DNA from: Apostichopus californicus
Taxonomy: Eukaryota; Echinodermata; Holothuroidea; Aspidochirotida; Stichopodidae
Direction of reading: 5' to 3'
Length of the DNA: 21,542 nucleotides
Assembly: GCA_020650975.1 (NCBI GenBank)
Contig: JAIPMN010007709.1
Coordinates: 1 to 21,542 of the forward strand
Position numbers and translations under genes: made by a program. Below, in pieces: positions 9,137-19,499 of this stretch. Position 1 is the first letter of the stretch. Each line of letters opens with the position of its first letter. The notes beneath the pieces were generated by a model that made no database searches, was not told the DNA's origin, and saw only the letters and a program-made list of their open reading frames with translations.

Positions 9137-10193
9137 CTGAAGTTTGATGAATAAAGTCAACAAATGAAAGTTATAACAAAAATATATATAAAAGAATGAT
9201 TGTAATTTATGATAATTTTTACCTGTGTTATGTCTAACGTGCATACTGTTCAGAATGCTCTCTGTATACTCTTTTGAAAGAATACGATGTGTTCTGTCAG
9301 AAATTTGTGGTTATTTCATTTTTTTGAAAAAGTATTTCTTCAAACAATGCTTTGAATTGATTAATTAAGAGACAGCTTTTAATCGGTTACACTAAGGAAT
9401 ATGGTACATCATTTTATTTTAATATTTTAAAAATTTTTAGACATGATATGCTAATGAGCTGTATTATAAAGTGGGATTCTCAAATTGAACTGATTCAGTA
9501 TGGAGGTTACCTGCTGCTTTCACTTCTCTAAAAGCACCTTATATGCAGTAAATGCACCCCATCCTCTCCCATACCCCCTCTCCCCTACCTTATCAAAACC
9601 CAAAGTGGTTTGTACTAGTTTCAGAATCAATAAGTAACCCTAGAAACTGCTTAATAATTCTAAATGGAAAATAATTAATACTTTTAGAAAAAAAAACTTC
9701 ATGGACATAACAAAATGAATATTGATCAAGGGAAAAAAAAAATTTTTTTGGGCAATTAAATCTAGAATGAAGCAAGTCTGTGTACTTTACCAATTTAACC
9801 AAATCAAATCTAATAGCTATTTACTTTACCAATTTAACCAAATCAAATCTAATAGCTATTTAAAAGATGCCTTTAGGGCCCAAAAATTAACTTTGATATT
9901 GTTGTAGACTGATGAAAAACACTGTTTACCAGTGCAGGTTGTATTTCTATACTTCTTTCAATTTTATTATTTTAAGGGAGACACTGTTATGCATAAATGC
10001 AAAGGGCCTATCTGAAAGGAAATGCACTTTCATGAAGAAAAAAAACGAAAAAGAAAAAGGAATGCATTTCGTTGGCTTACATCCTTTACATAAAAAGAGA
10101 ACACTTCCATACATGTATAATTTGCCGAGTGAAGATGTGGTATAATTTGTGTGAGGGAGAAGAGCATTAAATGAATATTCATGGTTTACTTAC
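9137..10193. other. DLG intron with 39 bp tandem duplication
   Basis: An intron splitting PDZ2. Two exact 39 bp copies lie at 9783-9821 and 9822-9860, each beginning TACTTTACCAATTTAACC. The rest is AT-rich with A-runs near 9688 and 9733. No exon was recognised. Confidence 0.7.
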
Positions 10194-10403
10194 AGCCATG
10201 AGTTTGTCACCGACTTCAAGGTTGCCCTCTTGTTCTGCAGCACCGCCGTCGATTATTTTGGTGACGAATATGCCGTTATCGCCAGGAATATGTTGGTTTC
10301 CCCTCCCTCCTGCGATGCTGAAACCAAGGCCTTTGGAACCCTTCACTAACTCTATCTTAAGGACTTCACCAGCACCTGATAACTGAGGGCGCCGTCTGAC
10401 AAC
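10194..10403 (-). CDS. dlg1: DLG exon: PDZ1-PDZ2 join and first half of PDZ2
   Basis: The acceptor is CGTTTTCAG and the donor is GTAAGT (10193-10192). It is 70 codons, phase 0 at both ends. It starts VVRRRPQL, the end of PDZ1 (human YVKRRKP), then gives [40 protein letters not shown] and [18 protein letters not shown]. Seen: the GLGF loop, then SIAGG and the NQHIPGDN loop, a diagnostic feature of DLG-family PDZ2 (human [24 protein letters not shown]). Known: PDZ1-PDZ2 act as a tandem that binds K+ channel and NMDA-receptor type tails. The very short spacer between the two domains, needed for the tandem, is preserved. Confidence 0.97.
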
Positions 10404-12722
10404 CTGAAAACGAAGGAAGGTGAGACAAATGTCACGCTCAGAAAAGTATCAGCCACAGGAGAAAATGTGATATACTTTAAAAATATCTTATCGTCAAGGA
10501 ATAAGCATAAATTATTCATAATTGAAATCTCCATGGCACCATTCTTTGCGGATTTTTTTCTTTGATAAAACAGAGCTAATTTATCAAATAAAAGATTCAA
10601 ATGCATTAAAAGTCTTTTGACTTGAATCTTTTTTTAATTTTTTTTTAGGTCTTCTTTTGGACATTTCAGACTCCATCATGTATTCTAGTGCAAAGTTTAC
10701 TTTAGCACACAGATTGTGATGATCGCCCGACGAGACCTTATGAGGGTGTGATGTCATCATCCTTACCCATTAACATAAAGTTAAACAGTTAACAGTAGCA
10801 TTCAGCTAGGAGTACAGTTTACTAATTAATCTCAACAAGTGAACTACATTAATAGGATTATCTGATGCAAGACAGTGTAACACCTGTCTACATGGTAGAC
10901 TGGAGGCTGCACTACACAACCATAACCACAGTGATGAATAATGCATGACCTCACTCTAAAATTCAGACAAACACTGCCCCCAATGAACCAAACACTGCCC
11001 CCAATGAACCTAACATAGTAACTTGTGGATAGTCGAGCATTGAACCTGTGCTAACAACTACAACCAATCAAGATTTGAGCAAGAGGGCTTGGCTTCAGCC
11101 TGGAGAACTTAACGTTCAGTTTCCCCGACTGGCTGTCGGTGACGGTTGTGCAGTTTACTGGTGGTTCATGACTGCAACTGGCCCACTTTCAACAACATTA
11201 ATTAATCAAAGGAAAGAAATCTTGCATGTGACCCAAACGAGCACAGCGTTGGTAACAGAGAACGGTCGTTCAGAGTAAGTCGTTTGCCTATTGGTCCCCA
11301 CAACTACTGACAACTAGTTCACGACCGTCCAGTTGACTTTCTTCTTGTTCATGCCTTCTCGATCTCTGAAGTGTCCGGCAAGCTTATAATGCTGAATTAT
11401 ATGATATGCAACAAAACAAGGCCTAGAACTCTGAAGACACATTCAGTTTGACTCCCCAAAACTGACTGGGTTAGCATATGCACTCTCCTATCAACCTAAG
11501 CTGTATGACTGGAATATTTAAGCAATTTGTTCCCCCCCCCCATCCCCCACTTCTGGGGCACCATCCACTTACCCATTCTTCCAAATCTACCATTCGGAAG
11601 ACTTGACTAATTGTTTTCGACTACAAACCAGTTTGTTTACTCATTTTGCTGTTTGGTGATCATTTTTTTTCGACCAGACTTTTGTCAGGATCTACATTTT
11701 TCCTTCACCTGTGTATAGTCTGACCCAGATCTAGTGTACTTTACTCGGTGAATAAACCTGATTGCACCTCTATGCGAGGAACATGCTGATATAGTTCTGC
11801 TTGATCAACTGATCATGCACCAAACTAAAAATAAGAAACCATGAACGAGGCTGATGTTTTAAGAGCTGTCCAATCGTCCGAGACGAAACATGAATTTGTT
11901 TCGGTCAAACCGCATCAGTTTCCCTTTTCTCTGGAGATGTTTGGCAGGAAACGACTAAAACAACACTTGGTACTATCTACCGGGAACAGATATTAAAGGG
12001 GAAGACATCAGGGCCGGCAACTAAGGGAGGGATGGAGGGAGGGGTCGAAAGCCTTTTGTACCATTTCACACAATTGACTCTAGTTCACGATTCTAGAGAC
12101 AGCAAGGCGTTAATCTTGCATATTTCTTACAATTTTAACAGAGGTTTTATGTTAATGGTTTTGCAATTTGGTTCTACACATCTTGGCACATTTTTTTGCT
12201 ACTTTTAACCAGACAAGTTTGTTTAGACAGTGCATTTACTCACAGACAGACAATGCCTTGGTATCTTGTTATAATAATGTGATGAAGGTCAAAAACATAA
12301 CCGAATGTGGCAGTATGCTGAACATGTATGACGCCTTTGTTGATTACTTTGCTAAAGGGCCTTTTTATAGCCACCAAACAAACAAAAAACTGCCTTAAAA
12401 AATTCAACCCCCTACTGACGCTTTTCTTTACTGCCACAAACTTTAGCCAGTGACAATACCAAAACTATTCTTCAAAGGCATTATTTTCTTCTAACTAAAG
12501 ACAAATTTTTCCAGATTGTTTTGCGGCACTGTCCGAGGGGTCAAAAGGTTATCATTTGTCACTGCGACGAAATTCTCACTCACTTCAAGTAAAATACGAG
12601 TGGCAATACAAGTAAACTGGACTGTTGATCATGGCTCACCCAATTCCGGTCTTTCTGGCATATTTCCAAGGCTTAGATACGAGAAAAATAAACTTTATCG
12701 GTATAAGTAAAAAAGACCTTAC
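10404..12722. other. DLG intron, no further gene seen
   Basis: A 2.3 kb intron between the PDZ1 and PDZ2 exons. A small 21 bp tandem duplication (AAACACTGCCCCCAATGAAC) lies at about 10969-11010. C-rich tracts lie near 11533-11550. The ORF at 11048-11278 and the overlapping ORFs at 12168-12437 have no family features or splice support. Confidence 0.6.
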
Positions 12723-12825
12723 CATGTGCACTGTGTTTCCTGCCCGTTTCAAGGCGTCCACTGCTATCTCGTGAGACACTCCAAGGATTTGGCTTTCGTT
12801 AACCTTCACAATTACATCGTTTACT
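12723..12825 (-). CDS. dlg1: DLG exon: second half of PDZ1
   Basis: The acceptor is CTCCTCTAG and the donor is GTAAGG (12722-12721). The first base completes a codon from an exon not found. The peptide VNDVIVKVNESQILGVSHEI, then AVDALKRAGNTVHM, is the beta-D to beta-F part of DLG PDZ1 (human VNDCILQVNEVDVRDVTHSK, then AVEALKEAGSIVRL). Seen: the V-N-D after the expected exon break, and helix alpha-B starting with His (S-H-E), a class I signature. It joins in phase 0 to VVRRRPQL. The GLGF half of PDZ1 should end with a codon split after two bases. I searched for it up to the right edge and did not find it. Confidence 0.95.
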
Positions 12826-13620
12826 CTAGAGGAGATGAAAAGATAAAAAACAAAAACATCGTTAGTTGCTATAACAACAGACTGCTACATAAAACTGAAC
12901 AAGTTTCGTGACTGTGATGATGAATACAACTCGACAAAGGATTTGACTTGGATAAAAAAAAGAAAAACGAAAAGAAAGAAAAATGTTGCCTACATGCTGA
13001 ATACGAGATCTCACAAATACCTTCAAGATTATACAGAATTAGATGAGACTAATTTTAGTCAAAGAAAACCCAACATTGAGACCAAGCTTACCCTGATTCC
13101 TGAAGCAGACTATATCAGCTTTCTAATCACCTACTATTAAAACATGAACTAAGTTAATACACAAAAGACTGATGTATCATTAATTGATTAAGACTGAAAC
13201 TGATTTATTACTACAAAACAGGATGTGTCTGAACAACTGTTTCACACAGTCATGTTGGTCACATGAAATCTACATGTTGTTTCCATGGTGATTTCAGTGA
13301 CTTTCATTTTTATAAGAAACCAATAAGGGACTGATACAGGGGGGAAAAAAATCCTGTCAAAAGAAAACCACCGGTTGTAGAGTTCTCCCTCTACCATCGA
13401 ATCTCTCTTCTCCGATGTAGGCTATAATATCATTAGATCTAAAATAAAAGTCTTCTTCAAACGTGTTACACCAATAGTGGCAATATGTCTCCCACTAGCC
13501 CCCCCCCCCATACTCCCTCCTCCCACCCATACTTCACAACTGAATAAATACGCCTAGCAAAACCAGCGAAAGATTTACACTGAACTTGTTTAGGTACCGC
13601 ATTACTTAAATGTATAGATT

Positions 13621-13920
13621 GGTACATTATTGATTTACTCCCTTACCAATAGATAGAATAGATCTATAATCGATATAGGTCAATAAATCGATATATAATA
13701 GATATATATAATATAATATCATAATTAATATAACAATATATATATAGATATATAAATATATATATAACAGATATATAATATATAGATGTAATAGATATAT
13801 ATAATATTATATAATAATATAATATAACAATATATATAACAGATATATAATATATTATAGATATATAATAGATATAAATAGAAATAAATCGGTACATTAT
13901 TCAGTTACTCCCTTACCAAT
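13621..13920. repeat. AT-rich array flanked by 30 bp direct repeats
   Basis: GGTACATTATT...ACTCCCTTACCAAT occurs at 13621-13650 and again at 13891-13920 with two mismatches in 30. Between them lie about 240 bp made almost only of A and T with repeated words GATATATAATA and ATATAACA. It has no coding potential, and the frame open on the minus strand (13664-13897) is Ile/Tyr low complexity. It may be an expanded microsatellite trapped by replication slippage, or an insertion with a long duplication. Confidence 0.9.
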
Positions 13921-14005
13921 CCATGACTACCACTCAACCTAATGACTTCCACTCATCGTAAACTGAAGGGCTATTATCCACATGAAAAAAAATAAAGCAT
14001 AACCT

Positions 14006-14031
14006 CCCACCAACCCACCTACCCACCCACC
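14006..14031 (-). other. G-quadruplex-capable tract on the DLG sense strand
   Basis: The plus strand reads CCCACC, AACCCACC, TACCCACCCACC. The complement therefore has four GGG runs separated by loops of 1-5 nt, which satisfies the usual G4 pattern. If transcribed as DLG pre-mRNA it would be on the RNA strand. Function is unknown. Confidence 0.5.
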
Positions 14032-17000
14032 ATGCAACCCCCACCAGCACAAAGGCAAAGTAGCAAAACCTTTTTAGAGTCATCTATCCTACCGCCATAA
14101 CAAACTAACATCTGACATACCAACAGAAAAGAACGACTCTCGTGGAAGAATTTGCGGCACTCTGCACACCCATAAAGAGACCAAGAAGTACGAGTAATTA
14201 GATAAAGATTAGTCAGTAACGTCCCACAGTACAATACTCCACAAGCAACAAGGCTCTCACAAAACTCGTTTGACAAAACATTTGCTATTAATTAGAAAAT
14301 TTGCCTGCAGTCACTCTCTATTTACAAGTTGTTTACAGTTGTCCGTGTAAGTCAATACTAGCTGCAAGTTAAACATATATCCTTCCAGTCATTCTCGAGG
14401 GAGAGATAGAGAGACGAGATGAGAGCTCTCCCGATCAATGTTGTCTTAACAATTTTTATGAAGATGACGAGAAATAATACTAATAATTTCAAGGTAAAAT
14501 TCAATCTTCTATTTACTTAAACAGGGCTCTCTTTCTCTCTCTCTCTCTCTCTCGACCGAGGTCCCTCTAAATATTCTCATCTTTCCTGGAGAACATGCTG
14601 CCTAGCTCCAAAGACGATCAATTCTATCAGGACTTTAATTACGTGATCATTATGCAGCTAACGATCATTACTCGGTGATGAAAAGAGGCTGTTAACAAGG
14701 GAGAGGATCGTTACTCCCAAAAGAGAGACATTTTAGATCTGTTTGTGACAGGAGACTCTACACGGGCAAGGAAATGAAGAGATGAAACTATACCACTGAC
14801 TAATGACTAATGTTTCAAATTACAAACTTTCAAATTTGGGTGACGAAAAAACCCCACCGTATCTTGGATCTCCTAACACTCCCAAAGGATGAAATGTTAT
14901 GACTCTTTCTTTCAATGCCTTATAATTTAATGGAAGTCACTGGTGCAGTAGATAATATTTTGAATATACTTACATTATAAAACTATATCAATGAAGTAAA
15001 CAACCAATTATCAAGCAGGTTTACTAACAGAGTGATGCCCCCTCCCAGTGGTTCACTTGAAACATTCTAAAAGGATAGTAACTGGATTTATTTCCAAGTT
15101 TTGAAGTAACCTAAGTTCTTTGCCTCGTTTTAATTTACAAAAAGCTGCTACTGCACAGTACAACTGAACTACTGAACACTACTTTAGCCTGGTTGAAATT
15201 TATTATTTGAAATGTGTACAAATTTTGAAATTTTCATCGAGCTGTGCGTCAAGTTTTGTTGAACGAGTGAAAGTAGTAGTAATCCTTGTTTATACTGGTT
15301 AACTCAAAGTTACATCAGTTGAATTCCAACGTTTGAATAAAAAAAAAAATAATACTTGGTTGGTTTGGTATGATGGCCAGAAACTGCTGCTGAAATATGC
15401 TACTTTTAGTATGAACTATACCACCATTTCCCTCCTTTTGAGATGATAAATTAGAGGTATTTTTTCTCTTCGGCCTCTAGTAAACCTTAGTTGACCTTTG
15501 AACTCCAAAACACGCAGCACTTATTCCATTTATTATGCAGGGAACCGATCACTGACATAATTAACTCTCTGGATAACTGTATTCTTGGGATAGTGTGAAA
15601 ATACTGCCTAAAGAACACAAATGACCTTTGACTGCCACAAAAACAATAGAGTATTGTGCTTACAAATGATCGGATTTGATCGAATCAAGTGCTACATTGA
15701 ACACAATATAAACTTATTCCCTTCGGCCCGGCTAAATTTCAAATGAAAATAATCAGAGTTGATAAACGATGCCCTGAAATTAGTTATTTACAATCAATCT
15801 GTCTTAATTTCAAAATTTTAACAAATATTTGTTTCTCCAATGATAATTCCTAAACTCGTCTAAAGAAAGGTCGGAAAAACTTGGCTGTAACCTTTCATCT
15901 CAACTTTACATCTCACGCCTTGGATGATACGCTCATGGCCTGAAAAGGCTCAATGCCAAACGGATCAATACGGCATCAACGCTAAGCCTCTTTACGCAAA
16001 ACATAACACTCTACCACAGGTGCTAAACTTCGCTCGCCACCTTTTAGATGAAGATTAAACTCATGTGTGTAGGTACAGTACCCATGTATGGAAAGACAAA
16101 AATGTGGTGGAACACTCAAATATTTGCCACCTCCGACATCCATGGCAAAGTTGGATAGATGCTGCGGTGGCCTCACGCAGGTGACTAAAATCTGGATATT
16201 ACATCTTCAAATAAGAAGCAATGAAGCTAATATAAAAGAAATTCTTTTATTGGTGAAATTGCACAATCATCGGTGAAAAGGCCAAACCTGATAGGGGTTA
16301 TTCGTGCAAACTATTTTGTTGACACTATAAAAGACTAGCAGACTACAGCTTACATCTTACATACCTGTACGACGTTCCAAGCAATCTGGAAATTTCACAT
16401 TTAAAAACTACTGGCTAACAGTGGCATTGCCAAGGAGGGAAGGACATATTACCCCAAAGTGTTATATGCCACCCTCTGCTGCCCCTCCCCCACCCACCCC
16501 CAATTGAAATTTGCCATGTCCAAAGAAATTTAGGCAGGAAGATTCACAACTCTTTTGACTTCTTCTAAAGACTATAATGATGTATATATGTTGCAGTTCC
16601 AATTCTGCTGTTTTGAAGCTGATACAATTTCTGGAGACTGGGAAACCAAGCTAAGCAAGAGAGGACTTCACTCCTTGACTCCCTTCAGGGGCCCTATGAC
16701 AACACCCTGGATCTTAGCCAAGATAACTTTGTGCTTCATGGGCTGCCAGCTTGCATCGCTGCATTGTGTGCCTCCAACATGGCTCACCCATCCCCCTCTC
16801 CCGCATGTTCTTACCGATCGTCGGAGACAACCAAAACTAGCTTTGGAGGTTTCCTGGGACAACTAGTCATTTAAATCAAATTCAGTTTGTATTGTAACTA
16901 AAACAGCCTTAAAATTGGTAAAATGATAAATCTGTACTGCCCTACATCATTTTGGAAATACTGAAAATAAACAAAGATAGTGGTACGCCTATGATCCACC

Positions 17001-17675
17001 TCAAGGGGAGTTTTACATGGCCCAAAGCTGGTGCCATATGGACCAAGCCTACACATCTCTCCTAACAGTGTATATATTGGTCTTTCTTTGTTATTTGGTT
17101 ACAATTTTCTTGCTGTTTGGATGACTAAAGCATAAGACCTGGTTGTTCCCCCACCCCCCTCCAAACCCCTAAATTTTGCTCTCATTTTCGTGTGCCCCCA
17201 CATCCAAATGTCAGACGACACCACTGTTGGCTAACTAAATCTTCCATCAATGAAAACTTAAAAAAAAAGCACTTTCAGGCTATAAATAATACCATAGCTT
17301 GATTACAGACAGATGGGCAATTCCATGAAAACATGGACAAGCTCACAAAATTTAAAAGTGTGTATTTTGATGGGAATGCTGACTTATATTGTTGGAAACA
17401 TTTCATATTTTATGGAAATCAAAGAAATCCTGGTCTGAGGAGGACATTTTGGTAAAATCTGACCTGAGTAATATTGAGTGCCGGCTTAGAAAAAAATCAC
17501 TAATTCAGGGCATCACTGATGAAATGTCAATTACCATCTTTTCTTATGTAGTTTACAGTTAGTCTATATTCATTCCATGTATTGACACATTGTTCCATGC
17601 ATTGCAACAAGTAAAATTTGCTTAAGTACTCCAGATTCTTCTCATGAGTGATGCAAATTAGTGCAATCACATAAT

Positions 17676-17900
17676 GTAACGTGAGTCACAAAATTTTGCA
17701 ATTTTTCCCCTTATACAAAAACTGTTGACAGGGTGAAATGGCCCACTAAAATTCTCCTCCTAGTCTTCATGCTAAACAAAATTATATTAACAGTATTGAT
17801 ATCCCTTGTTCAGGCACGAAGTATTAAAGCATTGAACATTGTAACGTGAGTCACAATGTAACGTGAGTCACAGTGAGTGTACTAGTGTAACGTGAGTCAC
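17676..17900 (+). repeat. Left iteron cluster, 4 x GTAACGTGAGTCAC
   Basis: Exact copies lie at 17676-17689, 17841-17854, 17858-17871 and 17887-17900, all in plus orientation. The last nine bases, GTGAGTCAC, are an odd-centred palindrome containing TGAGTCA, the AP-1-type bZIP site. The last copy ends where the open frame of the coding remnant begins. Confidence 0.97.
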
Positions 17901-18294
17901 ATCATCTTCCAACCCTGCAAATGATTATTTTACAAGAGAATTCAAAACAATTGATACTCTACGCGGGGACGACATCAGTCGCCAGGCTCCAGGCAGGAAG
18001 GATGTGACTACTGTTCGATCAAGCGATGGTTCCAAGGCGAAACATCAGACCCGTCACCTTACCGCATCTGTGATGGAGATCTATACGCTCTTCCAACGAG
18101 AATACCCAGAAGTGAAAATCGGCAAGAGTAAGTTCGCGGAACTACGTCCACAACATGTTCTCCTGAGTAGCAAACTGTCACATAATGTTTGCTTGTGCCG
18201 ATACCATGAGAACTTCATAACTGCCATCAACAGTTTACACAAAGTCGACCCTGCCGCACCATCCTACACACATGATGACTTCCAAGAAGATTGA
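17896..18294 (+). pseudogene. N-terminal part of a transposon-like protein (truncated)
   Basis: The frame is open from 17896 to the stop at 18292-18294 and has no ATG in its first 170 bases. Seen in order: DDISRQAPGRKD, a basic stretch around KAKHQTRHLT, then EIYTLFQREYPEVKIGKSKF, AELRPQHVLL and NVCLCRYHENF. From memory, this pattern (ISRQ-PG-KD; a YP-x-IG-SKF-x-LRP block; a C-x-C-x-YHEN motif) occurs in uncharacterised, repetitive, transposon-like proteins of many aquatic animals. I do not know a formal family name. The Cys/His motif may bind zinc. Homology seems to stop near HDDF at about 18282, where the frame ends and a second piece starts in another frame. The missing start is most simply a lost upstream exon or a truncation. 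Confidence 0.7.
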
Positions 18295-18634
18295 TGCCAT
18301 AAATGAAGGTCTCGGCGTCGTTGATGTTTTCCGAGATGCTGCTCCAGTTCGTGGTATCGCCTGTGTACATCACATGAAGCATATCCAGGGAGAAGCTGTA
18401 CACAAGATCTTGACGAAAGATGCGACTTCCACAGAGAGTTGTGATGAAGATGGCAACAGCATTTCTGTAGGAGACTGGTGGGCTGTGGAATATGAGGGTA
18501 TGGTCTACCCAGGAGAAGTGAAGGTTACCGTCGGGGATGACTACCAGGTCTCTGTCATGGTTCCAGCTGGAAAACACTGGAAGTTGCCTGTCTCTCCGGA
18601 TGAGATATACTGTACTACCCAAGGAGTAAGCTAG
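18272..18634 (+). pseudogene. C-terminal part of the same transposon-like protein
   Basis: The frame is open from 18272 to the stop at 18632-18634, in a different frame from the upstream piece and overlapping it by 23 bp. Seen: a segment DVFRDAAPVRGIACVHHMKH, an acidic Ser/Cys-containing spacer (ESCDEDGN), and a small beta-rich module VGDWWAVEYEGMVYPGEV, ending KHWKLPVSPDEIYC. The last module (GDW-x-AV-x-YE...YPGEV) looks like the C-terminal domain seen in the same transposon-like proteins. The expected long middle region, which should hold the catalytic residues, is absent, so an internal deletion joined the two ends out of frame. It is unlikely to make an active transposase. The ATG at 18272 may be fortuitous. 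Confidence 0.65.
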
Positions 18635-19091
18635 TGAGGAAACTAAAACCGCCAATAACTGCCAACAACAGAGGGCACTACGAATTTGTGGATTTGTAGG
18701 TGACTGGGAATTCAGTTTGGTCATTGCCATGGACAGTTTGAAGCTACATTTATAATTACAGTGACATTGTCATTTGATTAGTATATATCCAAGTTCCCAG
18801 TTTTCCAGAAAATATAATCAGACATGTTAGTGGACCGAACACACATTTTTGTAATCCTGAACTGTATTCACTCGGACATTGTTCAGATCAGTCTGAGCTT
18901 TCATATGGTCATCTCATGACATTGCATCCAATTTATCCAAGTTGTCCAGAAGAAGCATTTCCTGTATTCCGTGTTCACAATGGAATGCTCAAATGTATTT
19001 TAATAGAGTTTATAACTGTTTTTCATTTATGGGAACAATATTACTTTGTTCCCATAGCATTTCACGTAAGGTCAGTGTTGTTAGACAATGT

Positions 19092-19486
19092 GTAACGTGA
19101 GTCACGGTAACGTGAGTCACGCTAATTAATTGATATTTCAATTACATACCAATAAAAATTCTAATTGTTCAAATGTTTTTAACAATCACACACATGAATA
19201 GCATCACTTGATGTTATTGACCATTCTTTGTTATGCATAGTTTGAGAAGAAATTTGAAAATAAAAAGATGTGTTTTTATTTCTGTCCTTTTCATGTAACG
19301 TGAGTCACATGGTTTTCGGCATCAATTAAAAGAAGGCCATGCAATCAAATGATAATCTCTTGTCGACATTCCATGCCTTATGCCAACATGTCTCAACACA
19401 AACAACATGACATGATTACATGCTCAGTTTTAATAGTTATGCCAAGATGTATTCTGGAAAACTGGCAAAAGCGTAACGTGAGTCAC
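19092..19486 (+). repeat. Right iteron cluster, 4 x GTAACGTGAGTCAC
   Basis: Exact copies lie at 19092-19105, 19107-19120, 19295-19308 and 19473-19486. All are in the same orientation as the left cluster, so the element is not symmetrical. The copies at 19092 and 19107 are separated by one base. Confidence 0.97.
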
Positions 19487-19499
19487 GGTGGAATTGCCC

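Larger units (their letters stand above)
503..12825 (-). other. dlg1: DLG-family MAGUK gene, partial (ten exons)
   Basis: This entry groups the ten minus-strand exons listed separately. Seen: the spliced phases agree at every junction and the domain order is PDZ1 (half), PDZ2, PDZ3, SH3, HOOK, which is the DLG/PSD-95 order. Known: DLG proteins are membrane-associated scaffolds at septate or adherens junctions and synapses. Their PDZ domains bind C-terminal tails of channels, receptors and adhesion proteins, and the SH3-HOOK-GUK unit controls clustering and partner binding. Fly Dlg is a polarity and growth regulator. Inferred: this is the single invertebrate orthologue of vertebrate DLG1-4. 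It is cut at the left (no GUK), and upstream exons for L27 and the first half of PDZ1 were not found. Introns run from about 270 bp to about 3.3 kb, with at least 8.7 kb before the first exon found. Confidence 0.95.
12826..17314. other. DLG upstream intron: AT array, CT microsatellite, G4-capable tract
   Basis: No DLG exon was found. Contents seen: an AT array with flanking direct repeats (13621-13920, listed separately), a C-rich tract at 14006-14031 whose minus strand has four GGG runs, a (CT)n run at about 14527-14553, and Pro-codon-like C runs near 16474-16500. GC-richer DNA at about 16640-16860 is open on both strands but has no recognised protein features. The remainder is AT-rich unique-looking sequence. 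Confidence 0.55.
17315..19499 (+). mobile_element. DNA transposon, internally deleted, with direct 14 bp iterons
   Basis: The left end is GGGCAATTCCA (17315-17325) and the right end is its exact complement TGGAATTGCCC (19489-19499), giving 11 bp terminal inverted repeats and a length of 2185 bp. Inside are eight identical 14-mers, four near the left (17676-17900) and four near the right (19092-19486), the last only 2 bp from the right terminus. Between the clusters is a broken coding remnant (17896-18634) of a transposon-like protein. No target-site duplication is evident: the flanks are AGACAGAT on the left and CTTATCAA on the right. A 7 bp stem with a CAA loop (19498-19514) straddles the right boundary. 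The element is antisense to DLG. The superfamily is not assigned. Confidence 0.82.

Noticed and set aside
13664-13897. A 77-codon minus-strand frame rich in Ile and Tyr
   Set aside because: Pure translation of the AT array.
16555-16866. Open frames on both strands in GC-richer DNA
   Set aside because: No recognisable domain. A possible minus-strand mini-exon (about 16817-16852, between CCCAG and GTAAGA) has a donor but no matching DLG peptide and no phase partner, so it is not called.
18227-18730. A 167-codon minus-strand frame over the transposon remnant
   Set aside because: The plus strand in the same place carries recognisable motifs in two frames. The antisense frame is a shadow with no family features.
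17676-19486. Regularly repeated identical 14-mers as a CRISPR-like array
   Set aside because: The spacing is irregular (1 bp to over 1 kb), the repeats are too short, the host is an animal, and the copies lie within transposon termini.
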